Assembly: GCA_018053685.1 (NCBI GenBank)
Contig: JAGPKW010000052.1
Coordinates: forward strand, 1 to 6,100
From: Patescibacteria group bacterium
GTDB taxonomy: Bacteria > Patescibacteriota > Patescibacteriia > JAGPKW01
DNA: 6,100 bases
Direction of reading: 5' to 3'
In this document: positions 1-5,743 of the stretch, piece by piece
Layout: each line of letters begins with the position of its first letter
How positions within the stretch are numbered: position 1 is the stretch's first letter
The notes under the pieces: generated by a model
Seen by the model: only the letters and a program-made list of their open reading frames with translations
Database searches by the model: none
Told to the model about the DNA's origin: nothing
Position numbers and translations under genes: made by a program

Positions 1-25
1 TTATTCATTTTTATGCGAATTTATT
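1..25. repeat. Iteron array, cut by the left window edge
   Basis: A perfect TGCGAATTTATT iteron lies at 14-25. The first five bases, TTATT, are the end of another copy that would start 20 bp earlier, outside the window. The word, orientation, 20-bp spacing and spacer bases match the array at 5744-5795. This is therefore the inner end of a second iteron array continuing to the left. What binds it is not visible. Confidence 0.7.
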
Positions 26-30
26 AAGAC

Positions 31-70
31 AATAGAGAAAAGGGAGAGCCGTTAAAAAGCTCCCCTCTCT
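31..70 (-). terminator. Rho-independent-type terminator after the broken winged-helix tail
   Basis: AGGGAGAGC at 41-49 pairs with GCTCCCCT at 59-66 across a 9-base loop, with one bulged base. Read on the minus strand the stem is followed by a T-rich stretch (TTTTCTCT, about 34-41). It lies 11 bases past the stop of the winged-helix remnant at 81. An equivalent hairpin occupies the same place after the homologous tail at 5916. Confidence 0.55.
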
Positions 71-80
71 CATAAGTTTA

Positions 81-157
81 CTATATCTTAAGCTTATAGA
101 TAGGTGTAGGTTTATGACCATTGCTAAATTTTCTTCTTCAATAAGTTCTAGATTCAG
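81..157 (-). pseudogene. Degenerate C-terminal remnant of the winged-helix-like gene also seen at 5916-6100
   Basis: On the minus strand, codons from 157 to 125 read LNLELIEEENL. After a shift of one frame, codons from 125 to 81 read SNGHKPTPIYKLKI and a TAG stop. The tail at 5916-6100 reads LDLELIKIEK, then GNKPTTYYALN and stop. The two align along their length once one missing base near 125 is allowed. The fragment is cut on its 5' side by the 104-bp repeat array, which starts at about 153. It is followed by a hairpin terminator and an iteron, as at the right end. I infer a dead duplicate of the same gene. The family is not identified; the pattern suggests the wing of a winged helix. It cannot encode a functional product as it stands. 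Confidence 0.6.
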
Positions 158-475
158 ATTAGGCTGATTTCGCAGATAAGTTCTCTCACAGATTGCACAG
201 ATAGCACAGATAAAAATTTATAAAAATAAGATGTTAAAATTAGAAGAATTACCGCACGCAGATTACGCTGATTTCGCAGATAAGTTCTCTCACAGATATC
301 ACAGATAGCACAGATAAAAATTTATAATGATAAGATGTTAATATGAGAAGAATTACCGCACGCAGATTACGCTGATTTCGCAGATAAGTTCTCTCACAGA
401 TATCACAGATAGCACGGATAAGGCATTTAGAATTACAATTGTAACACGCAGATTACGCTGATTTCGCAGATTTCT
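153..475. repeat. Tandem array, 104-bp unit built from 9-bp CRCAGATWN words
   Basis: Units start at about 153, 257, 361 and 447. The first three are 104 bp apart; the last interval is 86 bp because unit 3 diverges after 'cggataag' at about 415. Each unit opens with CGCAGATTA-CGCTGATTT-CGCAGATAA and continues after TTCTCT with two or three CACAGAT words. It then has an AT-rich spacer ending in GAAGAATTACCGCA. Unit 1 is diverged at its start and unit 4 holds only the opening block. A perfect 12-bp palindrome (TTACAATTGTAA) lies at 433-444 before unit 4. Similar 'CGCAGATT..CGCTGATTTCGCAGAT' repeats are scattered between genes in many environmental bacterial genomes; their function is unknown to me. 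The array interrupts the winged-helix remnant. Confidence 0.9.
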
Positions 476-743
476 TTATTTAGAATATTAAGCATAATCT
501 AAAATTCTGACTTTATCTTAGAATATTATTATTAATCCAATTAGTAGACTTAGACATTTCTTTTGCGATTTCAAGAGAGTTAAAATTATAAAGTATTAAT
601 AATCATCCATCTGCGTTATCTGCGAAATCTGCGTGAAAAATTAAACTTATTTATAAAAATCAATCTGACAGGGTCAAAACATTCCATTGTGCGCATTCAA
701 TGATAACCTAAGGTTACGAACCCGTTGTTTAATTGCAAAGGCA
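476..743. other. Gene-free stretch between the repeat array and the exporter
   Basis: No convincing gene is present. A short minus-strand frame (513-602, stop at 513) reads LEIAKEMSKSTNWINNNILR at its end. It looks mildly protein-like but has no start or recognised family, so it may be a remnant or chance. A small perfect inverted repeat TAACC-TAA-GGTTA lies at 703-715 near the 3' end of the exporter. It has no T-tract, so I do not call it a terminator. Confidence 0.4.
609..635. repeat. Inverted relative of the 9-bp-word repeat
   Basis: Three 9-bp words, ATCTGCGTT-ATCTGCGAA-ATCTGCGTG, run here. Their reverse complement opens with CACGCAGATTTCGCAGAT and closely resembles the opening block of the units at 257, 361 and 447. 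The opposite orientation means the 440-475 unit and this copy could pair as a long stem enclosing about 130 bases. Confidence 0.8.
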
Positions 744-2432
744 TTAAATCAATATGGATCTTGTTGAATAAGATATCGCCAATGGTTGATGTGAAGTAAT
801 AATAATCGTCTTATCGCTAAACAGATTAAATATTAAATCCATAACACATTTAGCATTATCAATATCAAGATTAGCTATGGGCTCGTCAAGAAGAATGACA
901 TCTGGATTACATAATGCTAATCTTGCTATCGCTACTCTTTGTTTTTCACCTCCAGATAACAACTCCCCTCCCTCTCCCATAGTGTTGAACAAGTAACTTG
1001 AACTTGCGTAGTGCTGCATATTTACTTGAGACAATGCTCTGACTACATCCTCAATGGAAGCGTCTGGAACCCCATAACGAACATTATCAATCAAAGGGAT
1101 ATTATACATAATATTGTTCTGAGTCAAGTAGCCTATCTTAGACCTAAGGTAATGTGTGTCATATTCGCATATATCTATTCCGTTAAATTTGATTTTTCCC
1201 TTCTGAGGAGATATTAATCTTACAATTAGATTTAACACAGTTGTTTTACCTTTACCGCTTTCACCTACAATAGAAACCTTTTCTCCTCGCATCACCTTAA
1301 AACTCATTGATTCTATTATATTTGGGCTCGAATCGGTTGCACAATAACTGAAGGTCACATCATCAAATTCTATAGCTGTATGTGTCTCCAAACCAGCATA
1401 ATTTGCTGTAGGGACAATATCATTAATAATGATATCTCTATTCCTCTCAGTTTCAAGAAATGTGTTCGCTAGTTTTTTATATGATACTATAGACATTGCA
1501 ATGCTGTTATAGAACCTAGCAATATTAACAAATGGAGAATAAAAACGACCTAAATATTGAATAAAGACTAACAATTCGCCCACGCTAAGAACCTGCTGTT
1601 GAACTCTCAATATACCGACATATAGTAATCCTACCGTGACAACAATCCGGACTCCACTGGTTAGCGGGAATAATGCGAGCGTTGTTTTCAAACTTTTTAA
1701 TACTTGGTTGAAATGCTTGGAGAGCAAAATAGAGTATTGCTCATCTTCTTTGTTCTCCTGAGCAAATAGTTTTACAAGCAAGAAACCTTTAATTCTGTTA
1801 ATTGTTGTAGATGTCAGATTTGATAAGTGTTCGCGTAAACGCGTTGAAATCTTAATTTGCTTATTTCCAATGACGAAACTACTAAAAATAACTATTGGTA
1901 TCGGGATTAGCATTAGTATTGACAGTTCTGCTGATATTCTAAAGCATATAAAAACTATCAAGAAAACTGTGATCAGATCAATTAGCAACCCATTAATAGG
2001 GCCAATTATTAAATTTCTCACATTTTCTACATCCGACAGTATCCGTAAGGTCGTTTCACCAGATGTGAGAGTGTTAAGATATGTATAGTTACTTCTTATT
2101 AGGTTAGAAAATAGCTTCTTTCTAATATCGAATAATATTCTCTCTCCGTTATAAGTCACGCAATACCCTCTTAATATTGAAATAAATAACGATAACAATG
2201 ATAGCAATAGATACAAAATAATTAATTGTGTAATTAGTGGAAGATTTGTGAGTGGTGCAATGATCTTGACGAATGGGTATATAATGTATTTTGTCAGATC
2301 CGCACTACTAGATGAAATAGTATCAATTAGCATTCCAAACACTTGTTGGGGCAACACTAAGATCATCGCCTCAATAAGTACCATCAAGATAACAACAAAA
2401 GTAAACGGACGAAAAATGATTTTTTTTAACAT
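744..2432 (-). CDS. ABC-type exporter half-transporter (membrane domain fused to ATPase), 562 aa
   Basis: An inner-membrane exporter half that should work as a dimer and use ATP to move a substrate outward. Residues 1-310 form a type I exporter membrane domain with about six helices (near 10-37, 63-90, 143-165, 168-190, 251-277, 281-305). The ATPase follows, with an A-loop Tyr at 363, Walker A GESGKGKT at 390-397, Q-loop Gln 438, signature LSGGE at 492-496, Walker B VILLDE ending at Glu 517, D-loop NLD 521-523 and H-loop His 548. All ATP-site residues are present. The protein stops 14 residues after His 548, so it lacks the last 20-30 residues usual in this family. That could be a small truncation, though some peptide exporters end near here. 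No peptidase domain, precursor peptide or partner gene is visible, so the substrate is unknown. The ATG is supported by GAGAGGG six bases upstream. The IS3 remnant ends 20 bp before it, so its promoter may lie inside that remnant. Confidence 0.93.
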   Translation of the reverse strand: MLKKIIFRPFTFVVILMVLIEAMILVLPQQVFGMLIDTISSSSADLTKYIIYPFVKIIAPLTNLPLITQLIILYLLLSLLSLFISILRGYCVTYNGERILFDIRKKLFSNLIRSNYTYLNTLTSGETTLRILSDVENVRNLIIGPINGLLIDLITVFLIVFICFRISAELSILMLIPIPIVIFSSFVIGNKQIKISTRLREHLSNLTSTTINRIKGFLLVKLFAQENKEDEQYSILLSKHFNQVLKSLKTTLALFPLTSGVRIVVTVGLLYVGILRVQQQVLSVGELLVFIQYLGRFYSPFVNIARFYNSIAMSIVSYKKLANTFLETERNRDIIINDIVPTANYAGLETHTAIEFDDVTFSYCATDSSPNIIESMSFKVMRGEKVSIVGESGKGKTTVLNLIVRLISPQKGKIKFNGIDICEYDTHYLRSKIGYLTQNNIMYNIPLIDNVRYGVPDASIEDVVRALSQVNMQHYASSSYLFNTMGEGGELLSGGEKQRVAIARLALCNPDVILLDEPIANLDIDNAKCVMDLIFNLFSDKTIIITSHQPLAISYSTRSILI

Positions 2433-2438
2433 AACTGA

Positions 2439-2445
2439 CCCTCTC
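2439..2445 (-). promoter_or_regulatory. Ribosome binding site of the exporter
   Basis: GAGAGGG on the minus strand ends six bases before the ATG at 2432. This supports that start, which also gives a complete first membrane helix. Confidence 0.65.
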
Positions 2446-2452
2446 TTATTTT

Positions 2453-2690
2453 TTACACCACTTGTAAGCTGACAAGCTTGCTATCTACATTGTTTTCATA
2501 GTTTTCTCGGAATTTCGTTGGAGTTATGTTGTTTAGGGAACTGTGGAGTCGATTCGTGTTGTAATCTAACTGCCGATTCATAATCACATATCTTGCTTCA
2601 AGTAAATCCAAAACAATTAAGGTCAAAGCATTCTTTTCCGAACTTGCCATAGAAGCTTTTTATAAAGATAAATGGAATCTCGTTAAAGGT
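2453..2690 (-). pseudogene. IS3-family transposase (OrfB) C-terminal remnant, frameshifted
   Basis: IS3-family OrfB proteins are DDE transposases whose tail typically reads like 'ESFNGKFRDECLNxNWF..L..AR..I..W..DYN..RPHSSLGYLTP.EF'. Here codons from about 2663 to 2610 give SFYGKFGKECFDLNCF. Codons from 2608 down give DLLEARYVIM, then LDYNTNRLHSSLNNITPTKF, to a TAA at 2453. The two parts are in different frames, joined at 2609, where about two bases have been lost. In-frame codons just upstream (LTFNEIPF, about 2690-2665) may be a shortened piece of the preceding conserved segment. The catalytic Asp residues and OrfA are absent, and no terminal inverted repeats were found. This is a dead fragment, not an active insertion sequence. 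Its end lies 20 bp before the exporter start. The open frame from an ATG at 2650 is an artefact of reading only the downstream frame. Confidence 0.85.
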
Positions 2691-2831
2691 CAAATTCCAT
2701 TAACATTGCCGTTATATTGAATTTATAGATAGTAATAATTTATTCTTATTAGCAAAAAAAATAATATATTCTTTTGGATTAGCTTATAATCATTTATAGA
2801 AATAAAGAGCAAGAACTGAATGATTTACTGC

Positions 2832-3299
2832 TTATTTTTTTCCTGATTTTTGAAGATATTGTTCTATTTCTTCTCTTTCCTTTTCATAACCAGGTTTTCC
2901 CATTAAGGCATAGGTAGCTTTTTTTCCTGCTTCTACTCCTGGTTGGTCCAGAGGATTTATGTGTAATAGTTTTCCCGTGAATACAGTTTGAATTTCATAC
3001 ATCATAATGAATTCACCCAGATGAAACTCATCAATTTGTGGGAAAATAATATTGGCATTTGGACGTTTTGCTTTAGTGAGAGCAATTTCGGTGGCAAGTC
3101 TTTCTGCATTAAGTAATTCTGATAGTTTATGTCCACCAAGATAACTAACATCTTCACTTTCAGGATGTAGATTGGGGATAGTATAATCATACTGGAAATT
3201 TAAGACAGTTAGAAAGGTTATAACTTTATCATAGGGTCCTTCAGTGTAAAGCTGAATTTGAGAATGCTGGTCGGTAGCACCTAAAGCTTTAACGGGAGT
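2832..3299 (-). pseudogene. pgi: Glucose-6-phosphate isomerase, C-terminal fragment (155 codons)
   Basis: Glucose-6-phosphate isomerase interconverts glucose-6-phosphate and fructose-6-phosphate in the cytoplasm. The minus-strand frame opens after a TAA at 3300-3302 with TPVKALGATDQHSQIQLYTE, the conserved region holding the catalytic His (residue 12 here). It runs without interruption to a TAA at 2832. Residues 117-126 read LDQPGVEAGK, the second family signature, with its conserved catalytic Lys at residue 126; ATYALMGKPGYE follows. The bacterial enzyme of this type is about 450 residues, so roughly the first 290, including most of the sugar-phosphate site, are missing. No start codon with a ribosome site exists at the 5' end, and no upstream continuation is found in other frames. 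The reading frame is clean and its key residues are kept, so the truncation may be recent. A functional product is very unlikely. A full copy probably exists elsewhere in the genome. Confidence 0.92.
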
Positions 3300-3692
3300 T
3301 TAAAAAATCAGGATTTCTCTTCGGATTTGTTATAAGTGGTTATTTGCTTTATCGTCTATATCAAGGTTTTCGGAGTCAATGCATTTTAGGAATACAACAC
3401 TGGGGCTAATTCTTCCGAATATGTAACTATATGCATTGAACTGTTATGCTTTATTCAGAGTTTCTCTATAATATCTGCGGGAATACAACGATGTTATACT
3501 GAAAGCTTTTCATTTTGGCTTCTTTATCACAGTTATCGTCAAAAATTTGCTGATATTATGGACTTTTTTGAAGCCTTAACCAGGTCAAACTTTCCTTAAA
3601 AGGATTAGATTAGACTAATCCACTTGCTTCTGGTTTTATAAACTGATTTAAATCTATTTTAGAATTCTTTGTTTGTTATTTAATTCTCCTTT
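3300..3692. other. Stretch with no recognised gene, possible coding debris
   Basis: No intact gene is present. On the minus strand, short stop-bounded pieces look protein-like: MKSFQYNIVVFP (about 3514-3479), LYSRRYYRETLNKA, and YIFGRISPSVVFLKCIDSEN continuing into LDIDDKANNHL (about 3430-3330). They sit in different frames. They could be one unknown gene broken by frameshifts, or chance. A plus-strand frame over about 3391-3597 is also open, but it is rich in Ser, Cys and Ile and lacks a plausible start, so I take it as a shadow. None of the pieces matches a family I recognise, and none continues the isomerase. Confidence 0.35.
3602..3621. repeat. Perfect 7-bp stem inverted repeat
   Basis: GGATTAG at 3602-3608 and CTAATCC at 3615-3621 are exact reverse complements around a 6-base loop. 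No T-tract follows on either strand, so this is not a clear terminator. It could be a protein-binding site or chance. Confidence 0.4.
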
Positions 3693-3860
3693 TTAGGGTT
3701 TGTTATGAATTCTGAGTGAGACGAGTTTTTCACCTGTGGCTTTCTTAACTATATCATCTACCGTTAGCTTTCCGTAAAAGTAACAGAATAGGATGTCACC
3801 TTTTTCGTAAGGCTTCCAGGGGTTCTTCTCGTAGTATTCCTTGAGTGCCAAGATAATCTT
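3693..3860 (-). pseudogene. Unrecognised 55-codon frame, probable C-terminal fragment
   Basis: Between a TAA at 3861-3863 and a TAA at 3693 the minus strand reads 55 codons. They include ALKEYYEKNPWKPYEKGDIL, then FCYFYGKLTVDDIVKKATGE, ending LVSLRIHNKP. Codon use (AAG, CTC, TAC, GGT), higher local GC than the flanks and a balanced residue mix make it look like real protein. There is no ATG. The only possible start is a TTG at 3849-3851, which has no ribosome site. I do not recognise the family and see no membrane segment or signal peptide. A truncated C-terminus is the best reading; a 52-residue protein from the TTG is possible but weak. Further upstream on the same strand, 3932-3991 reads KKYKKFLLALRGIKYAPSI and stop, which could be more debris. 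Confidence 0.45.
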
Positions 3861-3996
3861 TTAACTATATTTATAATGTTATGTAATAATTTTTTCTAAT
3901 TTTCAATATATTTATATATGCTTATCTGTCTTTAAATGCTGGGAGCATACTTGATTCCTCTTAATGCTAGTAAGAACTTTTTATACTTTTTCTAGA

Positions 3997-4013
3997 AAGC
4001 TTCTGCGAAGCTT
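3997..4013. repeat. Perfect 7-bp stem inverted repeat with 3-base loop
   Basis: AAGCTTC at 3997-4003 and GAAGCTT at 4007-4013 are exact reverse complements around TGC. It lies about 17 bases beyond the terminator of the secreted-protein gene on the minus strand. No T-tract follows closely; its role is unknown. Confidence 0.4.
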
Positions 4014-4029
4014 GTGCAGATGAGAACAT

Positions 4030-4068
4030 CTATATAAAAGAAGACCCGGCATAGAAAGCTGGGTCTTC
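4030..4068 (-). terminator. Rho-independent terminator of the secreted-protein gene
   Basis: GAAGACCCGGC (4040-4050) pairs with GCTGGGTCTTC (4058-4068) in an 11-bp stem with a single G-T pair and a 7-base loop. Read on the minus strand it is followed by CTTTTATATA (4039-4030). It begins 29 bases past the stop codon at 4098. The form is classical and the direction fits the only intact gene nearby. Confidence 0.9.
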
Positions 4069-4097
4069 CTTTGTTGGTTCTTCTTAAAAAAAGGAGT

Positions 4098-4652
4098 TTA
4101 TTTCATTAACACTGCTTTACGCTGGAAGGTCTGTTTTCCTGCTTTCATAATAAAGTAGTAGATACCGCTACTACAAGATTTATCATTATCATCTTTTCCA
4201 TTCCAGCTAATCTGGTAATATCCTGGATGTTGAGGTCCAACATTGATATGACGCACAAGCTGTCCCTTGACATTATAGATATAGAAATCAGCATCAGATA
4301 TTTCTGATAGATTATAAGGAATATTGGCAACTGGATTGAAGGGATTAGGATAGATAGCTCCAAGTCCCGTATTCCCTTCTACTACAACTATATCATTGGA
4401 ATCGTAAGGTATATAGGCTTTGGCTACAAAAATGTCAGCATTCCCATTACTTTCAAGAATTATACTTCCGAAAGAAGCAGTTTCCCAAAAACCACCGATA
4501 ACATAGCTGTTTCCTGAGGAATCAGTGGCTATACTTAGTCTGTTTTCGCTGCTAGTTCCTCCAGCTTTTTTTGCCCAGAGCCATACATCGCTCTGAGCGA
4601 AGATAAAGGTGGTGCAGAGTAAAAATAATACAAATAAAAGTGTCTTTTTCAT
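4098..4652 (-). CDS. Small secreted protein: SBBP-type repeat plus C-terminal sorting domain, 184 aa
   Basis: Residues 1-20 are a signal peptide (KK, a hydrophobic core, then FAQ, with likely cleavage near 20). Residues 23-78 read like one SBBP beta-propeller unit: WLWAKKAGG, SIATDSSGNSYVIGGF, ASFGS and DIFVAK. Residues 100-184 are a FlgD-like/Por-type sorting domain with YPNPFNP, ADFYIYNVKGQLVR, YYQISWNGKDDNDK, SSGIYYFIMKAGK and RKAVLMK at the very end. Such tails direct proteins to the outer membrane or cell surface in bacteria with type IX-like secretion. SBBP proteins normally carry many propeller units. Here one unit joins directly to a linker (residues 80-98) and the tail, which suggests an internal deletion or a minimal variant. 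I chose ATG 4652 because GTGAGG lies eight bases upstream and it begins a proper signal peptide. The open frame extends to 4901, but that part lacks protein-like content. It is a single-gene unit with its own terminator. Function unknown. Confidence 0.85.
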   Translation of the reverse strand: MKKTLLFVLFLLCTTFIFAQSDVWLWAKKAGGTSSENRLSIATDSSGNSYVIGGFWETASFGSIILESNGNADIFVAKAYIPYDSNDIVVVEGNTGLGAIYPNPFNPVANIPYNLSEISDADFYIYNVKGQLVRHINVGPQHPGYYQISWNGKDDNDKSCSSGIYYFIMKAGKQTFQRKAVLMK

Positions 4653-4660
4653 TTTAAATA

Positions 4661-4666
4661 CCTCAC
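4661..4666 (-). promoter_or_regulatory. Ribosome binding site deciding the start at 4652
   Basis: GTGAGG on the minus strand ends eight bases before the ATG at 4652. It favours this start over upstream in-frame ATGs (as far as 4901), which would bury the signal peptide about 83 residues inside the protein. Confidence 0.65.
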
Positions 4667-5296
4667 TTTTAAAATTAGTTTTTTGAAAAGTCGGTTGGGG
4701 GTTAAAATTAGGGAAAAACTGAGAGGTAAAGAGATACAACTTCTCTTTAAATCTTTTATCTAATTGTGAGAGTTGATAGTTAGATAAATAGTCACAGTTC
4801 ATAGCTGCGGGGATAATTAAGACATTTTGATAATAAATAACATTTTTTAAATAAGCCATAAAACAAAGTAGTTTAATGTTGCTTTTAAACTTTTGGTGCA
4901 TACATTTCCACTTTTAACTCTTCAGATAAAGAAAATAAAAAACTAAGCTTCATTCTTTTACCTTTTTCCCTTAATTTAAAAGCCCAAATCACATTAGCTT
5001 TTCTTTAAATATTGAAACTCATATCTATAAAATGCAAATTAAATATATTAATATGCTTGTCAAGTAATATTTTTGTAATATTTGAACTATTTTATTATCA
5101 GTTTATAACTTTTACATTTCATTTAGTTTTTATACCAGTATATAACTACCGTCTCAAGAAAATGTTAAAGAATTATGAGTGTGCCAGTTTTGACTGCCGA
5201 ATGTACAGATACTATTGACATATTTAGGTATAAAAAGTAATTTTTTTAGAGGGACAATATCAGGAAAAGCGTTAATAAAGAGTATAGCTTAGCAGG
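4667..5296. other. AT-rich stretch without a supported gene
   Basis: The part nearest the secreted-protein gene presumably carries its promoter, but I find no clear -35/-10 pair. The minus-strand frame open to 4901 and a plus-strand frame at 5012-5218 (68 codons, mostly Ile, Phe, Leu, Tyr and Asn) have no family resemblance, ribosome site or coding-like codon use. They fit chance in AT-rich DNA. Nothing else is supported until the iterons begin at 5297. Confidence 0.5.
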
Positions 5297-5369
5297 GATA
5301 AATTAGCATAAAATTGAATAAATTCGCAAGGCAGGGTAATAATTTCGCAAAAAAATGAATAAATTCGCA
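5297..5369 (+). repeat. Iteron array A: four AATAAATTCGCA copies, 20-21 bp apart
   Basis: Copies lie at 5297-5308 (GATAAATTAGCA, two mismatches), 5317-5328 (exact), 5338-5349 (AATAATTTCGCA, one mismatch) and 5358-5369 (exact). Start-to-start distances are 20, 21 and 20 bp, about two helical turns, so bound proteins would sit on one face. This is the usual layout of initiator-binding iterons in plasmid origins. The array is the inverted counterpart of the one at 5744-5795. Even the spacers AAAAATG before the last copy and GG before GATAAATT recur there. Confidence 0.88.
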
Positions 5370-5393
5370 GGTGAAAAATAGGGTAAAATAGGG
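5369..5393. repeat. Direct repeat next to iteron array A (partner at 5717-5743)
   Basis: The segment reads AGGTGAAAAATA then GGGTAAAATAGGG. Its partner at 5717-5743 reads AGGTGAGAGATAA then GGGTAAAATAGGGG. The copies lie immediately inside the two iteron arrays in the same orientation, although the arrays are inverted. An ACTTATT-N-ATAT motif also recurs: after the left copy (about 5398-5408) and before the right copy (about 5695-5705). Confidence 0.75.
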
Positions 5394-5441
5394 TTAACTT
5401 ATTCATATATAAATAACTTAGGCATATTTTGAAATATCCCT

Positions 5442-5498
5442 ATAGTCCCGGATAGAAATTATAGTCCCGAATAGAAATTATAGATTCGGATAAGAAGT
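5442..5498 (+). repeat. Second iteron family: three 19-bp direct repeats
   Basis: Three head-to-tail copies with no spacer: ATAGTCCCGGATAGAAATT at 5442-5460, ATAGTCCCGAATAGAAATT at 5461-5479 and a diverged ATAGATTCGGATAAGAAGT at 5480-5498. The first two differ at one base. The 19-bp period is close to two helical turns and differs from the flanking AATAAATTCGCA iterons, so a second protein may bind here. Confidence 0.85.
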
Positions 5499-5612
5499 AA
5501 TAAATTTATATATATATAATATATTATATTATTCTAAAATAAAAAGATATATATTATATATCACTATACAGATTTTGGTTTAAATAATTAGTATATAAAT
5601 AGTTAATATATA
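5499..5612. other. Very AT-rich core with alternating TA tracts
   Basis: Nearly all bases here are A or T, with long TATATA runs at 5507-5529 and a perfect inverted repeat (GATATATA-T-TATATATC) at 5546-5562. It lies between the iteron arrays, right after the 19-bp repeats. Such DNA melts easily, fitting an unwinding element if this is an origin. Confidence 0.6.
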
Positions 5613-5632
5613 TCTTGACTCTCTCTTGACTC
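5613..5632 (+). repeat. Pair of TCTTGACTC direct repeats, 11 bp apart
   Basis: TCTTGACTC occurs at 5613-5621 and 5624-5632, one helical turn apart, at the right border of the AT-rich core. The copies contain TTGAC, but no matching -10 at the right distance is evident, so I do not call a promoter. Confidence 0.55.
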
Positions 5633-5743
5633 TTTCCTGGCTAAAAAGAGAAGGGGGAGGTAGGGGGTAGTAAAGAGACATAAAAATAGGTATAACTTAT
5701 TGATATTGAATGTGATAGGTGAGAGATAAGGGTAAAATAGGGG

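Noticed and set aside
153..475. CRISPR array
   Set aside because: The 104-bp units repeat along nearly their whole length, with no unique spacers and no cas genes; this is an ordinary tandem repeat.
1011..2472. Plus-strand open frames at 1011-1217, 1870-2088 and 2248-2472
   Set aside because: They are antisense shadows of the exporter, whose minus-strand motifs are unambiguous.
672..2700. Similar GGTCAAA..ATTCCATT words at about 672-688 and 2688-2701, and a third at 2620-2633, considered as ends of an element around the exporter
   Set aside because: Matches are short, gapped and in the same orientation, and the copy at 2620 is simply transposase coding sequence. There is no target-site duplication.
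3002..3190. 62-codon minus-strand open frame
   Set aside because: It is an out-of-frame shadow of the isomerase fragment, which reads cleanly in the other frame through the same bases.
4145..4363. 72-codon minus-strand open frame
   Set aside because: It is an out-of-frame shadow of the sorting domain of the secreted protein.
4653..4901. N-terminal extension of the secreted-protein frame up to an ATG at 4901
   Set aside because: It would bury a good signal peptide inside the protein, shows no domain, and a ribosome site sits before the ATG at 4652.
5012..5218. 68-codon plus-strand open frame
   Set aside because: Its Ile/Phe/Tyr/Asn-heavy content is what AT-rich DNA gives by chance, and it has no ribosome site or family resemblance.
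5645..5670. G-quadruplex in the G-rich run
   Set aside because: Only two runs of five G with a GG between them are present, short of four clear tracts.
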